Origin: Moritella marina ATCC 15381
Lineage (GTDB): Bacteria > Pseudomonadota > Gammaproteobacteria > Enterobacterales > Moritellaceae
Direction of reading: 5' to 3'
DNA length: 64,000 nucleotides
Assembly (NCBI RefSeq): GCF_008931805.1
Contig: NZ_CP044399.1
Location: forward strand, 4,389,370-4,453,369
The number at the start of each line of letters is the position of its first letter. Position 1 is the stretch's first letter. The translations under genes and the position numbers were made by a program. Shown here in pieces: positions 9,498-18,269 of the stretch. The notes under the pieces are model-generated. The model ran no database searches. It worked only from the letters and a program-made list of their open reading frames with translations, and was not told the DNA's origin.

Positions 9498-11168
9498 TTA
9501 GCTGATGACTTGTGCTTGTGCTTGTTCTAATTCTGATTCTGAGGCGTCAGGTGAAGCAATAAGGCAATGTGGGTTCATGATCTGTTGTGGATCAAAAGTA
9601 TCACACAGAGATTGAATTGCTTGGATCGTCAATGTGCCTTTTTCTGTGGTTAAATAGGGCTGATGATCTTTACCGACACCGTGTTGATGACTAATGGTGC
9701 CTTGGTTATTGACGATGATCTCTGACGTTGAGTGTTTTAACTTTGCCCATTGCGCTAAGGTTTGTTCATAGTTTTCACCGGCTTTAAATATATAGGTGGT
9801 GTAAATACTAGAGCCTTGTTGGTAAAAATGAGACAAGTGAGTAAATACGTGCAGTTGTGGTGAACCTATCGCGTTATCAGTACTGCTATTTTGGGCTAAT
9901 ACAGTGCGTAAATTAGTTTCTATTTTAGCTAATAAATTATCAACATTATGCCAATCGGTGGCTGTTTCAAGGGTGTCGACGACATAACCTTTTTGCCACA
10001 AGGCTTCACGGAAGTAAGGCATGGTGAAACGTTTCTCCGCCCATTTATTGCCCATAAATGAACCGGTATATAAACCTTGGTGTGCTTTGGTTATTTTTTT
10101 TAATTGCTTCAATGCATTGCGGCATTGGAATTTTGTACCGGTTAAACCAAAGGTCATCATACATTTGCCGTCTTTGGTGCCAAATAAAGCGAGGGCTTTT
10201 TCCAGTAAGGCGATTTGTTTTTCATGTCCTGCTAAGGCGAGCTGCGTTTCGGTTTCGATGGCATTACTTAGGCGTAACATCGATAATTGAATATCTGATT
10301 GGACTAGGTTTTTTGCTGCCTCTTTTGCTTGCTGCCAACTTGGAAAGAAGGTGACGTAAAAATTTTCTTGTTCAGCCAGTTTGCGTACGCGTACTTTAAC
10401 CGTCGATAAAATGCCAATGCGTCCTTCCGAGCCCATCAATAAGGCTTTAATATCAGGGCCTGCAGCTGAGGCTGGGAAGGTGGGAATATCTAAGTGACCG
10501 ACTGGGGTAATGACTTCACCACCGGCAAACAATTCTTCGATACGGCCATAGCGTAACGACTGCTGACCACTCGAACGCGTGACAACCCAGCCGCCAATGG
10601 TTGAAAGTTCGAAAGACTGTGGAAAATGACCCAGCGTATAACCTTGCGCACGTAATTGTGCTTCGACTTGTGGTCCTGGTGTGCCTGCACCAAATGTCGC
10701 TATCTGACTTTCTGTATCTAATGCAATAAGGCGATTCATACGCCCCATATCCACGGTTAATATGGCTTGTTGTGAGGCGAATGGATTAATGTGGCCTGCG
10801 ACACTGGTACCACCGCCATAAGGGATCACGAGAATATGCTGCTCCTGGCAGAAACTCAACAGTTCGGTTAAATCGTCATTATTTTCTGGAAATGAAACAC
10901 CATCGGGAAAATATTCAAAATCACCACTGCGCATGGCTAACCAGTCCGGTAGACTTTGACCCCGAGCATGGCGAATACGGGTTTCAGGATCACGGTTAAT
11001 TAAGCGGTGATTCGGTAACCTTGATTCAGGCACTTGCTTAATGACATCGCGAAGTTGTGCGTCGACGAGTGGTGTTGTCGTGCCGACTTTTGCCAGTAAA
11101 AAAGCATCCGCTGTGCTGGGTAAATCTAATTTATTGGCTTCATCGCCCCAACCATTCCAACGTTTCAT
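9498..11168 (-). CDS. FAD-binding oxidase, alkyl-DHAP synthase-like
   Basis: This 556-aa protein is a FAD_binding_4 (vanillyl-alcohol-oxidase fold) enzyme that resembles alkylglycerone-phosphate synthase, the enzyme that forms the ether bond in plasmalogen synthesis. It opens MKRWNGWGDE, like the KWNGWG start of eukaryotic AGPS. The flavin-binding blocks VIPYGGGTSVAGH and STIGGWVVTRSSGQQSLRYG follow, and the C-terminal HQHGVGKDH matches the HHGVG region of the family. It is the first gene of the operon, preceded by AAGGAAG. Co-occurrence with a G3P dehydrogenase and a polyol kinase suggests degradation of ether glycerols rather than synthesis. That is inference; a D-2-hydroxyacid oxidase role is the alternative. 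Confidence 0.75.
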   Translation of the reverse strand: MKRWNGWGDEANKLDLPSTADAFLLAKVGTTTPLVDAQLRDVIKQVPESRLPNHRLINRDPETRIRHARGQSLPDWLAMRSGDFEYFPDGVSFPENNDDLTELLSFCQEQHILVIPYGGGTSVAGHINPFASQQAILTVDMGRMNRLIALDTESQIATFGAGTPGPQVEAQLRAQGYTLGHFPQSFELSTIGGWVVTRSSGQQSLRYGRIEELFAGGEVITPVGHLDIPTFPASAAGPDIKALLMGSEGRIGILSTVKVRVRKLAEQENFYVTFFPSWQQAKEAAKNLVQSDIQLSMLRLSNAIETETQLALAGHEKQIALLEKALALFGTKDGKCMMTFGLTGTKFQCRNALKQLKKITKAHQGLYTGSFMGNKWAEKRFTMPYFREALWQKGYVVDTLETATDWHNVDNLLAKIETNLRTVLAQNSSTDNAIGSPQLHVFTHLSHFYQQGSSIYTTYIFKAGENYEQTLAQWAKLKHSTSEIIVNNQGTISHQHGVGKDHQPYLTTEKGTLTIQAIQSLCDTFDPQQIMNPHCLIASPDASESELEQAQAQVIS

Positions 11169-11341
11169 GCGCTTATCTTCCTTGTTATATTATGGTGTGT
11201 AGCATAAGTTTAAGCGCAAAGGTCAGTTGATCGCATTGTCGTATTAAGCCAACATAAGTATCAAATTAGGACTAACTCACAATACCTTAGGGTAAAGCCA
11301 GTTATACTCAATAATACGTATTGAATAAGGATGATTCAGTT

Positions 11342-12370
11342 ATGGTGGGGTTAGGTTCGGCATCAGTGCCAGTAGTAAAGCAGTATTTGCGCTATGTCGA
11401 AACATTGGATATCGATATTCCGGCGTTATTAGTGGCGAGTAGCATATCTGCAGCGACGTTGGCACAAGAAAACGAACGCATTAGTGGTGAGCAGTTGCAG
11501 GCTTTTCTAGCTAACCTTATCATTGCAACGGACGATCCATTATTTGGTTTAAAGAGTGGTGTGTTTGTTGAACCGAGTTCATACAGCGTATTAGGTTATA
11601 TCACCATGACTTGTGCAACACTTGCGCAAGCATTAGAGCGGATCCAACCTTATGAAAAATTGGTGGGGGACATGGGCGTTACGTCTATTGATTATCTGCC
11701 ACAGCAATTAGCCATTCACTGGCATTGTGCTTATACGTTTGAAGATGTACGCGAGCAGATGGTGGATAATGTCTTTGCCTCTTGGCTCGCTTATGCGCGT
11801 TGGCTGTCTGGACAAGATGTCGGTCCGTTAGCGGTGCACTTACAGCGGGCAAAACCAGCGCAAGTACAGCTTCAGCATTACCAACAGGTTTTTAACTGTC
11901 CCGTGTTATTTTCTCAACCAAATAACAGCCTTATTTTGCCTCTTGATTATTTGGATATCCCCTTACGACAGCCTGACCATGGTTTGTTACAAACCTTAGA
12001 GTTACATGCGGCAGGACAAGTTTCAGCTTTGGGTGACTCGCATCGTTTTAGTATTCAAGTCAAAGATATTATCCGCACTTTATTAGCCAAGGGGATAACC
12101 CGAAAAGATATGGTTGCTGGTCAGTTAAATATGAGTGAACGGACATTACAGCGAAAATTACAGCAAGAGCAAACCAGTTATCAAAAATTGTTAGATGAAG
12201 CGCGATTATTATTAGCTCAGCAATATTTAACCGACACATTATTATCAGTGGATGATATTGCTATGCAGTTAGGTTTTAGTGAAACCCGTTCGTTTTTTCG
12301 TAGTTTTAAGGGGTGGACAGGGAAAACACCGAGTATTTATAGAGAGTCTAGCTCACAGAAATCAGGCTAA
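11342..12370 (+). CDS. AraC-family transcriptional regulator
   Basis: This 342-aa regulator has an N-terminal ligand-binding region of the OruR/ArgR-like AraC type (about residues 10-190) and a C-terminal double helix-turn-helix. The second recognition region reads LSVDDIAMQLGFSETRSFFRSFKGWTGKTP. A TTG at 11321 is also possible as a start, but AAGGA sits upstream of the ATG at 11342. It diverges from the ether-glycerol-like operon, with 173 bases between the start codons, so it most likely controls that operon. The effector is unknown. Confidence 0.85.
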   Translation: MVGLGSASVPVVKQYLRYVETLDIDIPALLVASSISAATLAQENERISGEQLQAFLANLIIATDDPLFGLKSGVFVEPSSYSVLGYITMTCATLAQALERIQPYEKLVGDMGVTSIDYLPQQLAIHWHCAYTFEDVREQMVDNVFASWLAYARWLSGQDVGPLAVHLQRAKPAQVQLQHYQQVFNCPVLFSQPNNSLILPLDYLDIPLRQPDHGLLQTLELHAAGQVSALGDSHRFSIQVKDIIRTLLAKGITRKDMVAGQLNMSERTLQRKLQQEQTSYQKLLDEARLLLAQQYLTDTLLSVDDIAMQLGFSETRSFFRSFKGWTGKTPSIYRESSSQKSG

Positions 12371-12486
12371 ACTCATGATTTATTATACTCAAGCCTTTCA
12401 ATTGTTGAGTATGAAGACTAAAATTTGCTACAAATAATAAAGTTAAACCCTATACTGCTTCACAGCAGGATGCAATTAGTGAGTAT

Positions 12487-12807
12487 ATGATGAAAAAAAT
12501 TACAACAATGATCGTCGCATTAACATGTCTAGTTCCTTCTCTATCTATGGCTGCCGGTGGTGATATTGCCGCTGGTAAAGCAAAAGCAGCAGTATGTGCA
12601 GCTTGTCATGGTGCGGCTGGTATTTCAGCTATCCCTATGTACCCAAATCTAGCGGGTCAAAAAGAAATGTATTTAGTTAATGCATTAAAAGCGTATAAAG
12701 CGGGTCAACGTACTGGCGGCATGGCACCGGTAATGGCTGGTCAAGCAATGGCATTATCTGATGCGGATATTAATAACGTAGCGGCATATTTCTCAAGCCT
12801 TAAATAG
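12487..12807 (+). CDS. Small periplasmic cytochrome c (c553/c4-type)
   Basis: This 106-aa protein has a signal peptide of about 22 residues ending SMA, then a single haem-binding motif CAACH near residue 37. Met residues in the [11 protein letters not shown] region probably supply the distal haem ligand. It is a monohaem class I cytochrome for electron shuttling in the periplasm. It stands alone between the AraC gene and dnaB and is followed by its own terminator. A TACTCAA/TTGAGTA inverted repeat lies upstream (about 12393-12413) and may be regulatory. Confidence 0.88.
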   Translation: MMKKITTMIVALTCLVPSLSMAAGGDIAAGKAKAAVCAACHGAAGISAIPMYPNLAGQKEMYLVNALKAYKAGQRTGGMAPVMAGQAMALSDADINNVAAYFSSLK

Positions 12808-12836
12808 TATTGCGTTAATTTCTTGATGATAAATGC

Positions 12837-12863
12837 AAAAAGCCTCGTGATGAGGCTTTTTTA
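12837..12863 (+). terminator. Terminator after the cytochrome c gene
   Basis: AAAAAGCCTC and GAGGCTTTTTT pair around GTGAT, followed by T-rich sequence. Confidence 0.85.
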
Positions 12864-12987
12864 TTAACCAAAATACCGTTAAACACTCCTTCGTTTAAAT
12901 TTTTACTACTTCTCAGGTTATTTCATTTCCCCTACAGGGATATTTTTAGGATAATGGTTAATCACACTAAATTTCGTGAGTGCTAGC

Positions 12988-14415
12988 ATGGCCGACAAAC
13001 GTCAAAATCAGTTCCAAAATCAGTTTTCAAAAGACAGAAATAAAAAAGACAGTGCTGTTGATGCGCTAAAAGTGCCGCCGCATTCGTTTGAGGCTGAGCA
13101 GTCGGTTTTAGGTGGCTTATTTATTGATAATGAAGCCTGGGATCGTGTAACCGAATTTATTGTGGCGAAAGATTTTTACAGCCGTCCGCATCAGCTTATC
13201 TTCGAAGCAATGGCTAAGCTGGTGGACCAACATATTCCACTGGACATTATTACCGTATCTGAATGGTTAGATAACGAAGAACTACTTGATGATGCAGGTG
13301 GCTTTGCGTATCTGGGTGATATTGTTAAAAATACCCCAAGTGCGTCGAATATTACCGCTTATGCGAATATCGTGCGTGAACGTGCGGTCATTCGTGAACT
13401 TATTGCGGTGGCCAGTGATATTACTGAATCAGGTTATGAGCCGCAGGGGCGTAAAAGTACCGACCTACTTGATTTAGCGGAAAGTAAAGTATTTCAAATC
13501 GCAGAATCAAGGCAGAGTGAAGGCCAAGGCCCGAAAAACCTAGAAAGCGTACTGCAAGAAACCGTTGATAAAATCGAAGAACTTTATCAAACGCCGCATG
13601 ATGGTGTGACTGGTGTTGCCTCGGGTTATAACGACCTTGATGGCATGACGACAGGCTTTCAACCGTCGGATTTGATTATTGTTGCTGCCAGGCCGTCGAT
13701 GGGAAAAACGACTTTCGCGATGAACTTGTGTGAGCACGCGGCATTGAATCAAGACAAACCCGCGGTTATTTTCTCGCTGGAGATGCCTGCAGAACAGATC
13801 ATGATGCGTATGCTCGCGTCACTCGGTAAGATTAACCAAACCAAAGTACGTACCGGCCAGTTAGATGATGATGATTGGGCGCGTTTATCTGCGACCATGA
13901 AGAGCATGCTGGAGCAGGGTAAAATGTACATCGATGATAGCTCTGGTTTGACACCGACCGAGGTGCGTTCACGCTCACGTCGTATTGCTCGTGATCATGG
14001 CGGTATCAGTATGATCATGATTGACTACCTGCAATTGATGCGTGTACCGGCATTAAGTGAAAACAGGACCTTGGAAATCGCCGAGATATCGCGTTCATTG
14101 AAATCCCTTGCTAAGGAACTTAAATGTCCTGTTATTGCCTTATCACAGCTTAACCGCTCGTTGGAGCAACGTGCTGATAAGCGACCTGTTAACTCGGATC
14201 TACGTGAATCAGGTTCTATTGAGCAGGATGCCGATTTAATTATGTTTATTTATCGTGATGAAGTTTATAACGATGACTCGCCCGATAAAGGCACCGCCGA
14301 AATCATTATCGGTAAACAACGTAACGGCCCGATTGGTAAAGTTAGACTGACCTTTAATGGTCAATTCTCCCGTTTTGATAACTTTACTGGTCCTGCTTAT
14401 GATGATGATTATTAA
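12988..14415 (+). CDS. dnaB: Replicative DNA helicase DnaB
   Basis: DnaB is the hexameric 5'-3' helicase of the replication fork. The N-terminal domain contains KVPPHSFEAEQSVLGGL, and a linker leads to the RecA-like domain with Walker A (AARPSMGKTT) and the conserved FSLEMPAEQIMMR. The later blocks DYLQLM and SQLNRSLEQRADKRP complete the family pattern. The ATG at 12988 gives 475 aa; a GTG at 12976 would add four residues. alr starts ten bases downstream, a conserved gammaproteobacterial pairing. Confidence 0.97.
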   Translation: MADKRQNQFQNQFSKDRNKKDSAVDALKVPPHSFEAEQSVLGGLFIDNEAWDRVTEFIVAKDFYSRPHQLIFEAMAKLVDQHIPLDIITVSEWLDNEELLDDAGGFAYLGDIVKNTPSASNITAYANIVRERAVIRELIAVASDITESGYEPQGRKSTDLLDLAESKVFQIAESRQSEGQGPKNLESVLQETVDKIEELYQTPHDGVTGVASGYNDLDGMTTGFQPSDLIIVAARPSMGKTTFAMNLCEHAALNQDKPAVIFSLEMPAEQIMMRMLASLGKINQTKVRTGQLDDDDWARLSATMKSMLEQGKMYIDDSSGLTPTEVRSRSRRIARDHGGISMIMIDYLQLMRVPALSENRTLEIAEISRSLKSLAKELKCPVIALSQLNRSLEQRADKRPVNSDLRESGSIEQDADLIMFIYRDEVYNDDSPDKGTAEIIIGKQRNGPIGKVRLTFNGQFSRFDNFTGPAYDDDY

Positions 14416-14424
14416 GGAATAGCT

Positions 14425-15498
14425 ATGCGTTCAGCAACGGCTGAAATATGTTTGCAGTCATTGCAGCATAACGTTAAACAGATAAAAAGCATTGCCCCAA
14501 ACAGTAAAATAATGGCTGTTGTCAAAGCGAATGCTTATGGCCATGGTTTATTGGCTGTCGCGAGAGCATTGAAAGCAGTCGATGCATTTGCTGTTGCACG
14601 TGTTGAAGAGGCATTAACGTTACGTAGTGGCGGCATTGTTAAACCTATTTTGTTGTTGGAAGGTTTTTTTTCAACAGATGAGTTACCGATCTTAGTTGCC
14701 AATAACATTCAGACATCGGTGCATATTGAACAACAATTGGCTGAACTTGAAGAGGCGGATTTGGATGCGCCGATTCATGTGTGGTTGAAAATGGATACTG
14801 GTATGCATCGTTTGGGTATCCGCCCAGATAACTGCAAACGTGCGATTGAGCGTTTAAAGAATAATACTAATGTCGTGCAACCAGCTCGCTTGATGACGCA
14901 TTTTAGTTGCGCTGATGAAGTTGATCCAAGTATTACCCAGCGCCAGATTGATTTATTTGATGAATTAGTCGCCGGTGAAGAAGGGGAACATTCGATTGCC
15001 AACTCTGCTGGTGTATTAGCGTGGCCAACAGCACGTCGTGAATGGATCCGTCCTGGTATTATGTTATATGGCGTATCACCGATGATAGGTGCTACCGCAG
15101 TAGAACATAATCTCAAACCTGTGATGACATTAACCACAGATTTGATTGCTGTACATGATATTAAGCAAGGTGAAAAAACCGGTTATGGTGGCATTTGGAG
15201 TGCACCTGAAGATACGCGATTGGGTGTTGTGGCTGTCGGGTACGGTGACGGATATCCACGCATGGCACCTGAAGGTACACCTGTTTTAATTAATGGCCGT
15301 ATCGTACCTATTGTTGGGCGTGTTTCGATGGACATGTTAACGGTTGATTTAGGCGCTGATTGCCAAGATCAAGTGGGTGATAAAGTGATCATGTGGGGCG
15401 CGGGACTGCCAGCTGAATTAGTGGCTGAACATATAGGTACCATCGCATACGAACTCGTTACTAAGCTTACGCAACGGGTGTCGCTTAAATATTTATAA
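14425..15498 (+). CDS. alr: Alanine racemase
   Basis: This PLP enzyme interconverts L- and D-alanine for peptidoglycan. The 357-aa protein has the PLP-lysine motif AVVKANAYGHG with Lys34, the RPGIMLYG segment, the catalytic-tyrosine block GYGDGYPR, and GRVSMDMLTVDL near the C-terminus. It starts ten bases after dnaB behind AAGGA and is probably translated from the same mRNA. Confidence 0.96.
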   Translation: MRSATAEICLQSLQHNVKQIKSIAPNSKIMAVVKANAYGHGLLAVARALKAVDAFAVARVEEALTLRSGGIVKPILLLEGFFSTDELPILVANNIQTSVHIEQQLAELEEADLDAPIHVWLKMDTGMHRLGIRPDNCKRAIERLKNNTNVVQPARLMTHFSCADEVDPSITQRQIDLFDELVAGEEGEHSIANSAGVLAWPTARREWIRPGIMLYGVSPMIGATAVEHNLKPVMTLTTDLIAVHDIKQGEKTGYGGIWSAPEDTRLGVVAVGYGDGYPRMAPEGTPVLINGRIVPIVGRVSMDMLTVDLGADCQDQVGDKVIMWGAGLPAELVAEHIGTIAYELVTKLTQRVSLKYL

Positions 15499-15848
15499 AA
15501 ATTAGTTAATTGTCATTGTGATGTTACCGCTTTGTAAATTGACGAAAGTTAAGCTATATCAAGCTATTATGTGCATAAATAACAGATGGTCATGAATATT
15601 AATGCAGTAAATGATGTGTTATCAGCATTTATTATCTGCATTTTGTGAATTAATTAGGCTATTATAGTATAGAGTTATGACTCTATATACTCAATTAGGG
15701 TTGTAACAACACCGATAATAGCAAATTATCGTGTTATTTCGGCGATATTTAGGGAATAAGTGTAAATTTGATTGATGTAACTAAAGGTTATTATTAAGCT
15801 TAGTTTATCCCACTTTATATAATTTAATTTGTGCAATGATGAGGGCAT
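15499..15848 (+). other. Intergenic region with a palindrome upstream of the TetR gene
   Basis: These 350 AT-rich bases hold no gene that I can support. TATAGAGT (15668-15675) and ACTCTATA (15680-15687) form a perfect 8-bp inverted repeat with a four-base loop, a plausible operator for the following TetR-family regulator. A TATAAT-like box lies near 15817. Confidence 0.4.
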
Positions 15849-16496
15849 ATGACAGAAAATAACACGACGCAAAGAAATCTTCCTCGGCAGGAAAGAAGCC
15901 TTGAAAGAGTAAAGCAAATTATTGATTCTGCGGCAGCTTTGTTTGATGAAATTGGTATTGCTAATGCTACGCCTTCTGATATAGCTAAAGCATCGGGCTT
16001 AACCAGAACATCGTTGTACCGTTATTTTCCAAATAAAGCATCGATAATTCGTGCTTTAGCAGAGCGCCATCTGCAAGCACTGCAATTACGGTTCTCGGCT
16101 GTACCAAGTGATTTACCGCTTGCAGAACGCATTGAATTGGTTATTGAGGTATACGCTGAATTTTACCGTAAAGAACCGGGTTATATGGCTGTTTGGTCGG
16201 GTGTAGATTCATTACCTGAGCTGAAAAGTATTGATCAGTCTGCGCTTGATTTTCATTCTGCGGTTATTCAAAAGCAAATGGAAAGTATCGTGTCTGATGA
16301 GATTAGCGCTGAACAGATTAAGATGATCTCGGTTATCTTACCACGTACTGTCGGCTCTATTTTGCGTCTAGCAGTACAAGAGCCTGAATCAGCAGATAAA
16401 TACGTTCGTGAAGCAAAAGTGCTAGCGACGGTATATTTGACTCACTATGCACATATTTCTGGTTATGATCTTAAGAGTCACTTAAACGCAGAATAA
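15849..16496 (+). CDS. TetR-family transcriptional regulator
   Basis: This 215-aa protein has an N-terminal TetR helix-turn-helix: IIDSAAALFDEIGIANATPSDIAKASGL followed by TRTSLYRYFPNKASIIRALA (about residues 25-75). The C-terminal region is an all-helical ligand domain of unknown specificity. GAGGGC precedes the ATG. Upstream sits a TATAGAGT-N4-ACTCTATA palindrome that may be its own operator. It is the last intact gene before the disrupted radical SAM gene and the island. Confidence 0.88.
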   Translation: MTENNTTQRNLPRQERSLERVKQIIDSAAALFDEIGIANATPSDIAKASGLTRTSLYRYFPNKASIIRALAERHLQALQLRFSAVPSDLPLAERIELVIEVYAEFYRKEPGYMAVWSGVDSLPELKSIDQSALDFHSAVIQKQMESIVSDEISAEQIKMISVILPRTVGSILRLAVQEPESADKYVREAKVLATVYLTHYAHISGYDLKSHLNAE

Positions 16497-16585
16497 TCGA
16501 ATAAATTAGCAGTGTTGAGCTCATCACACTGCTGCCTTCCTTAAATTAGCAGCGGATGCTTACCCTCAAATAATGGAACTGTTTT

Positions 16586-16693
16586 ATGCCTATCTCTTAT
16601 GTTGAACCTGTATTTCGTCCGCCGAGTGAATGGCGTTCATTGATCTTACAAGTCGCAAATGGTTGCTCTTGGAATAACTGCACTTTTTGCGAT
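16586..16693 (+). pseudogene. Radical SAM protein, 5' fragment cut by the island
   Basis: The reading frame opens MPISYVEPVFRPPSEWRSLI and continues through C27, C32 and C35 of the Cx4Cx2C iron-sulfur motif, then meets TAG at 16694, the first bases of the island. The remainder of the gene resumes at 36931. Only 36 codons remain, so this piece cannot work. An intact homologue with the same N-terminal block lies inside the island at 28643-29545. Confidence 0.92.
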
Positions 16694-16723
16694 TAGTTGG
16701 GGTATCACAAATATAATATTTCA
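16694..16723 (+). repeat. Left terminal inverted repeat of the island
   Basis: TAGTTGGGGT (16694-16703), eight bases, then TATAATATTTCA (16712-16723). The right end read inward has TAGTTGAGGT, five bases, then the same TATAATATTTCA. The outer TAG supplies the stop codon of the truncated radical SAM frame. Confidence 0.8.
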
Positions 16724-16764
16724 ATGTAGTTTAGGGATATTTGAATAGAAGATCTTGTGCTAAC

Positions 16765-16807
16765 TTTATATTACATGCATGTGTTTAGTGTAAAAGTGTA
16801 ATATAAG
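16765..16807 (+). promoter_or_regulatory. Left subterminal paired sites, overlapping the gmtY leader
   Basis: TTTATATTACAT (16765-16776) and TGTAATATAA (16797-16806) face each other across 20 bases. The same pair occurs near the right end (36813-36846). They look like arm-type sites for the element's recombinases. The right half ends on the gmtY ribosome site (AAGGA from 16805), so binding or RNA folding here could also control gmtY. Confidence 0.6.
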
Positions 16808-16816
16808 GAATGGGCA

Positions 16817-18208
16817 ATGTTAGCCTCTATAATATGTAAGTCTGTCATCACAGTTGATAATACCGGTAGTCAAATTGAGTTGCCTGTTGTTATCACTGGT
16901 GAGGGCATCCTCGATAGCTACCTACGCTATTTGAAGAAACACAGCAATAAAAGTCAGACCTGGATAAATGCATCGGCTCATGCAATAAGATTACTACTTG
17001 ATTATATAGATGCGAATGATGGTTGTTTTGAACATGCCCGTGAGATGTTCAAAAGCTTTGCTGACTGTCTTTATACTGGCACTATTGATGAAGAGGGTCA
17101 TGATCCGTCTAACCTGCGCTGGCAACCTCGTCGCGTTATTAACGCCGATCGTATTGTTTACTACATCACAGAATATTCTGATCATCTTGCAGATATACTT
17201 GATAATAATAATCTACAGTTAAATCCTTTCCGTAAAGCGACAAAATTTGAAGAAAAGCTGAATTGGGCTGCTAGTTCGCATCGACTAAATAATTCTTTTC
17301 TATCTCATCTCTCATCAAAAAGTCGTGATGAAGAATCGATGAAACAATCTAGGGTTCATAGAGGCAGGGCTAGTTATTCTGGTCAGCGTCATGATCTTGA
17401 GCAAATATACGCATTTCCCGAATCTAAATTTGATCCATTAATAAACATTGGCTATTCAAGGCCAAGCATATCTCCGACTGCACCAGATGAACAACGATTA
17501 GAACTTCGGAATGTATTGATATCTTATCTTATGTTTTACGGTGGATTACGTATAAGTGAATGCTTTCATATCTGGGGTGATGATATTCAGATAAATGCTA
17601 TTACGGGTCAATCAAAGGTTAATGTTTATCAGCCATCGACAGGTACTTCACCTAAATTTTATAACACATCAGGAGTTACAGATAGACAAACCACTCTAGG
17701 TCTTTATTTCGGCTTCAAGCCTCGAACACATTATAGAAAAACTAGCTGTATGTATGCGGGTTGGAAGAGTCCTGCTGTCGATAAAAATGGCGCTCGATTT
17801 GTGCATTGGTTTCCACCTAGCAAAGGCATCGAGTTTGCAAATTATTGGCGTAGTTATATGAAGATACAACGTGTTAATCCACCTGAAGATAATATGCATC
17901 CATTCGCATTTACGAATGCGCAAGGAGCTCCTTACTCAATGTCTGCATTCAGAGAACGATATCAAGTTGCACTTCATAAGATTGGCATGACGATGAGTAA
18001 AGAATTAGGCACTTCACCGCATGGACTGCGCCATTCATATGGGCAGAGAGTTACTACAATGCCTCTAGGCGATGGTATTTCAGAAGCGGAGCATCGTATT
18101 ATGATTCAAAGAATGTTAGCCCACGTATCTCTTGACTCGCAGGAAAGCTATAAACGATTTACTGATGAGCAAATTACAGAAATGCTCGATAAGGTCGAAG
18201 AATCTTAA
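16817..18208 (+). CDS. gmtY: Gamma-mobile-trio tyrosine recombinase GmtY
   Basis: This 463-aa tyrosine recombinase is the first of the three GMT proteins. The catalytic residues are in place: R245 in YGGLRISE, H402 and R405 in PHGLRHS, H436 in LAHVSL and the probable nucleophile Y445 in SQESYKRF, nine residues later. The N-terminal 180 residues would form the core-binding domain. AAGGA precedes the ATG. gmtZ follows after 61 bases, and the three genes probably form one transcript. The assignment to GMT rests on the gene order and sizes (recombinase of about 460 aa, giant integrase, protein of about 215 aa) and was not checked by alignment. Confidence 0.85.
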   Translation: MLASIICKSVITVDNTGSQIELPVVITGEGILDSYLRYLKKHSNKSQTWINASAHAIRLLLDYIDANDGCFEHAREMFKSFADCLYTGTIDEEGHDPSNLRWQPRRVINADRIVYYITEYSDHLADILDNNNLQLNPFRKATKFEEKLNWAASSHRLNNSFLSHLSSKSRDEESMKQSRVHRGRASYSGQRHDLEQIYAFPESKFDPLINIGYSRPSISPTAPDEQRLELRNVLISYLMFYGGLRISECFHIWGDDIQINAITGQSKVNVYQPSTGTSPKFYNTSGVTDRQTTLGLYFGFKPRTHYRKTSCMYAGWKSPAVDKNGARFVHWFPPSKGIEFANYWRSYMKIQRVNPPEDNMHPFAFTNAQGAPYSMSAFRERYQVALHKIGMTMSKELGTSPHGLRHSYGQRVTTMPLGDGISEAEHRIMIQRMLAHVSLDSQESYKRFTDEQITEMLDKVEES

Positions 18209-18269
18209 TCATATGATTAAATGTAGGGCGTATATAAAAATATTAATAATATTTAAAATCATAAAGTGA

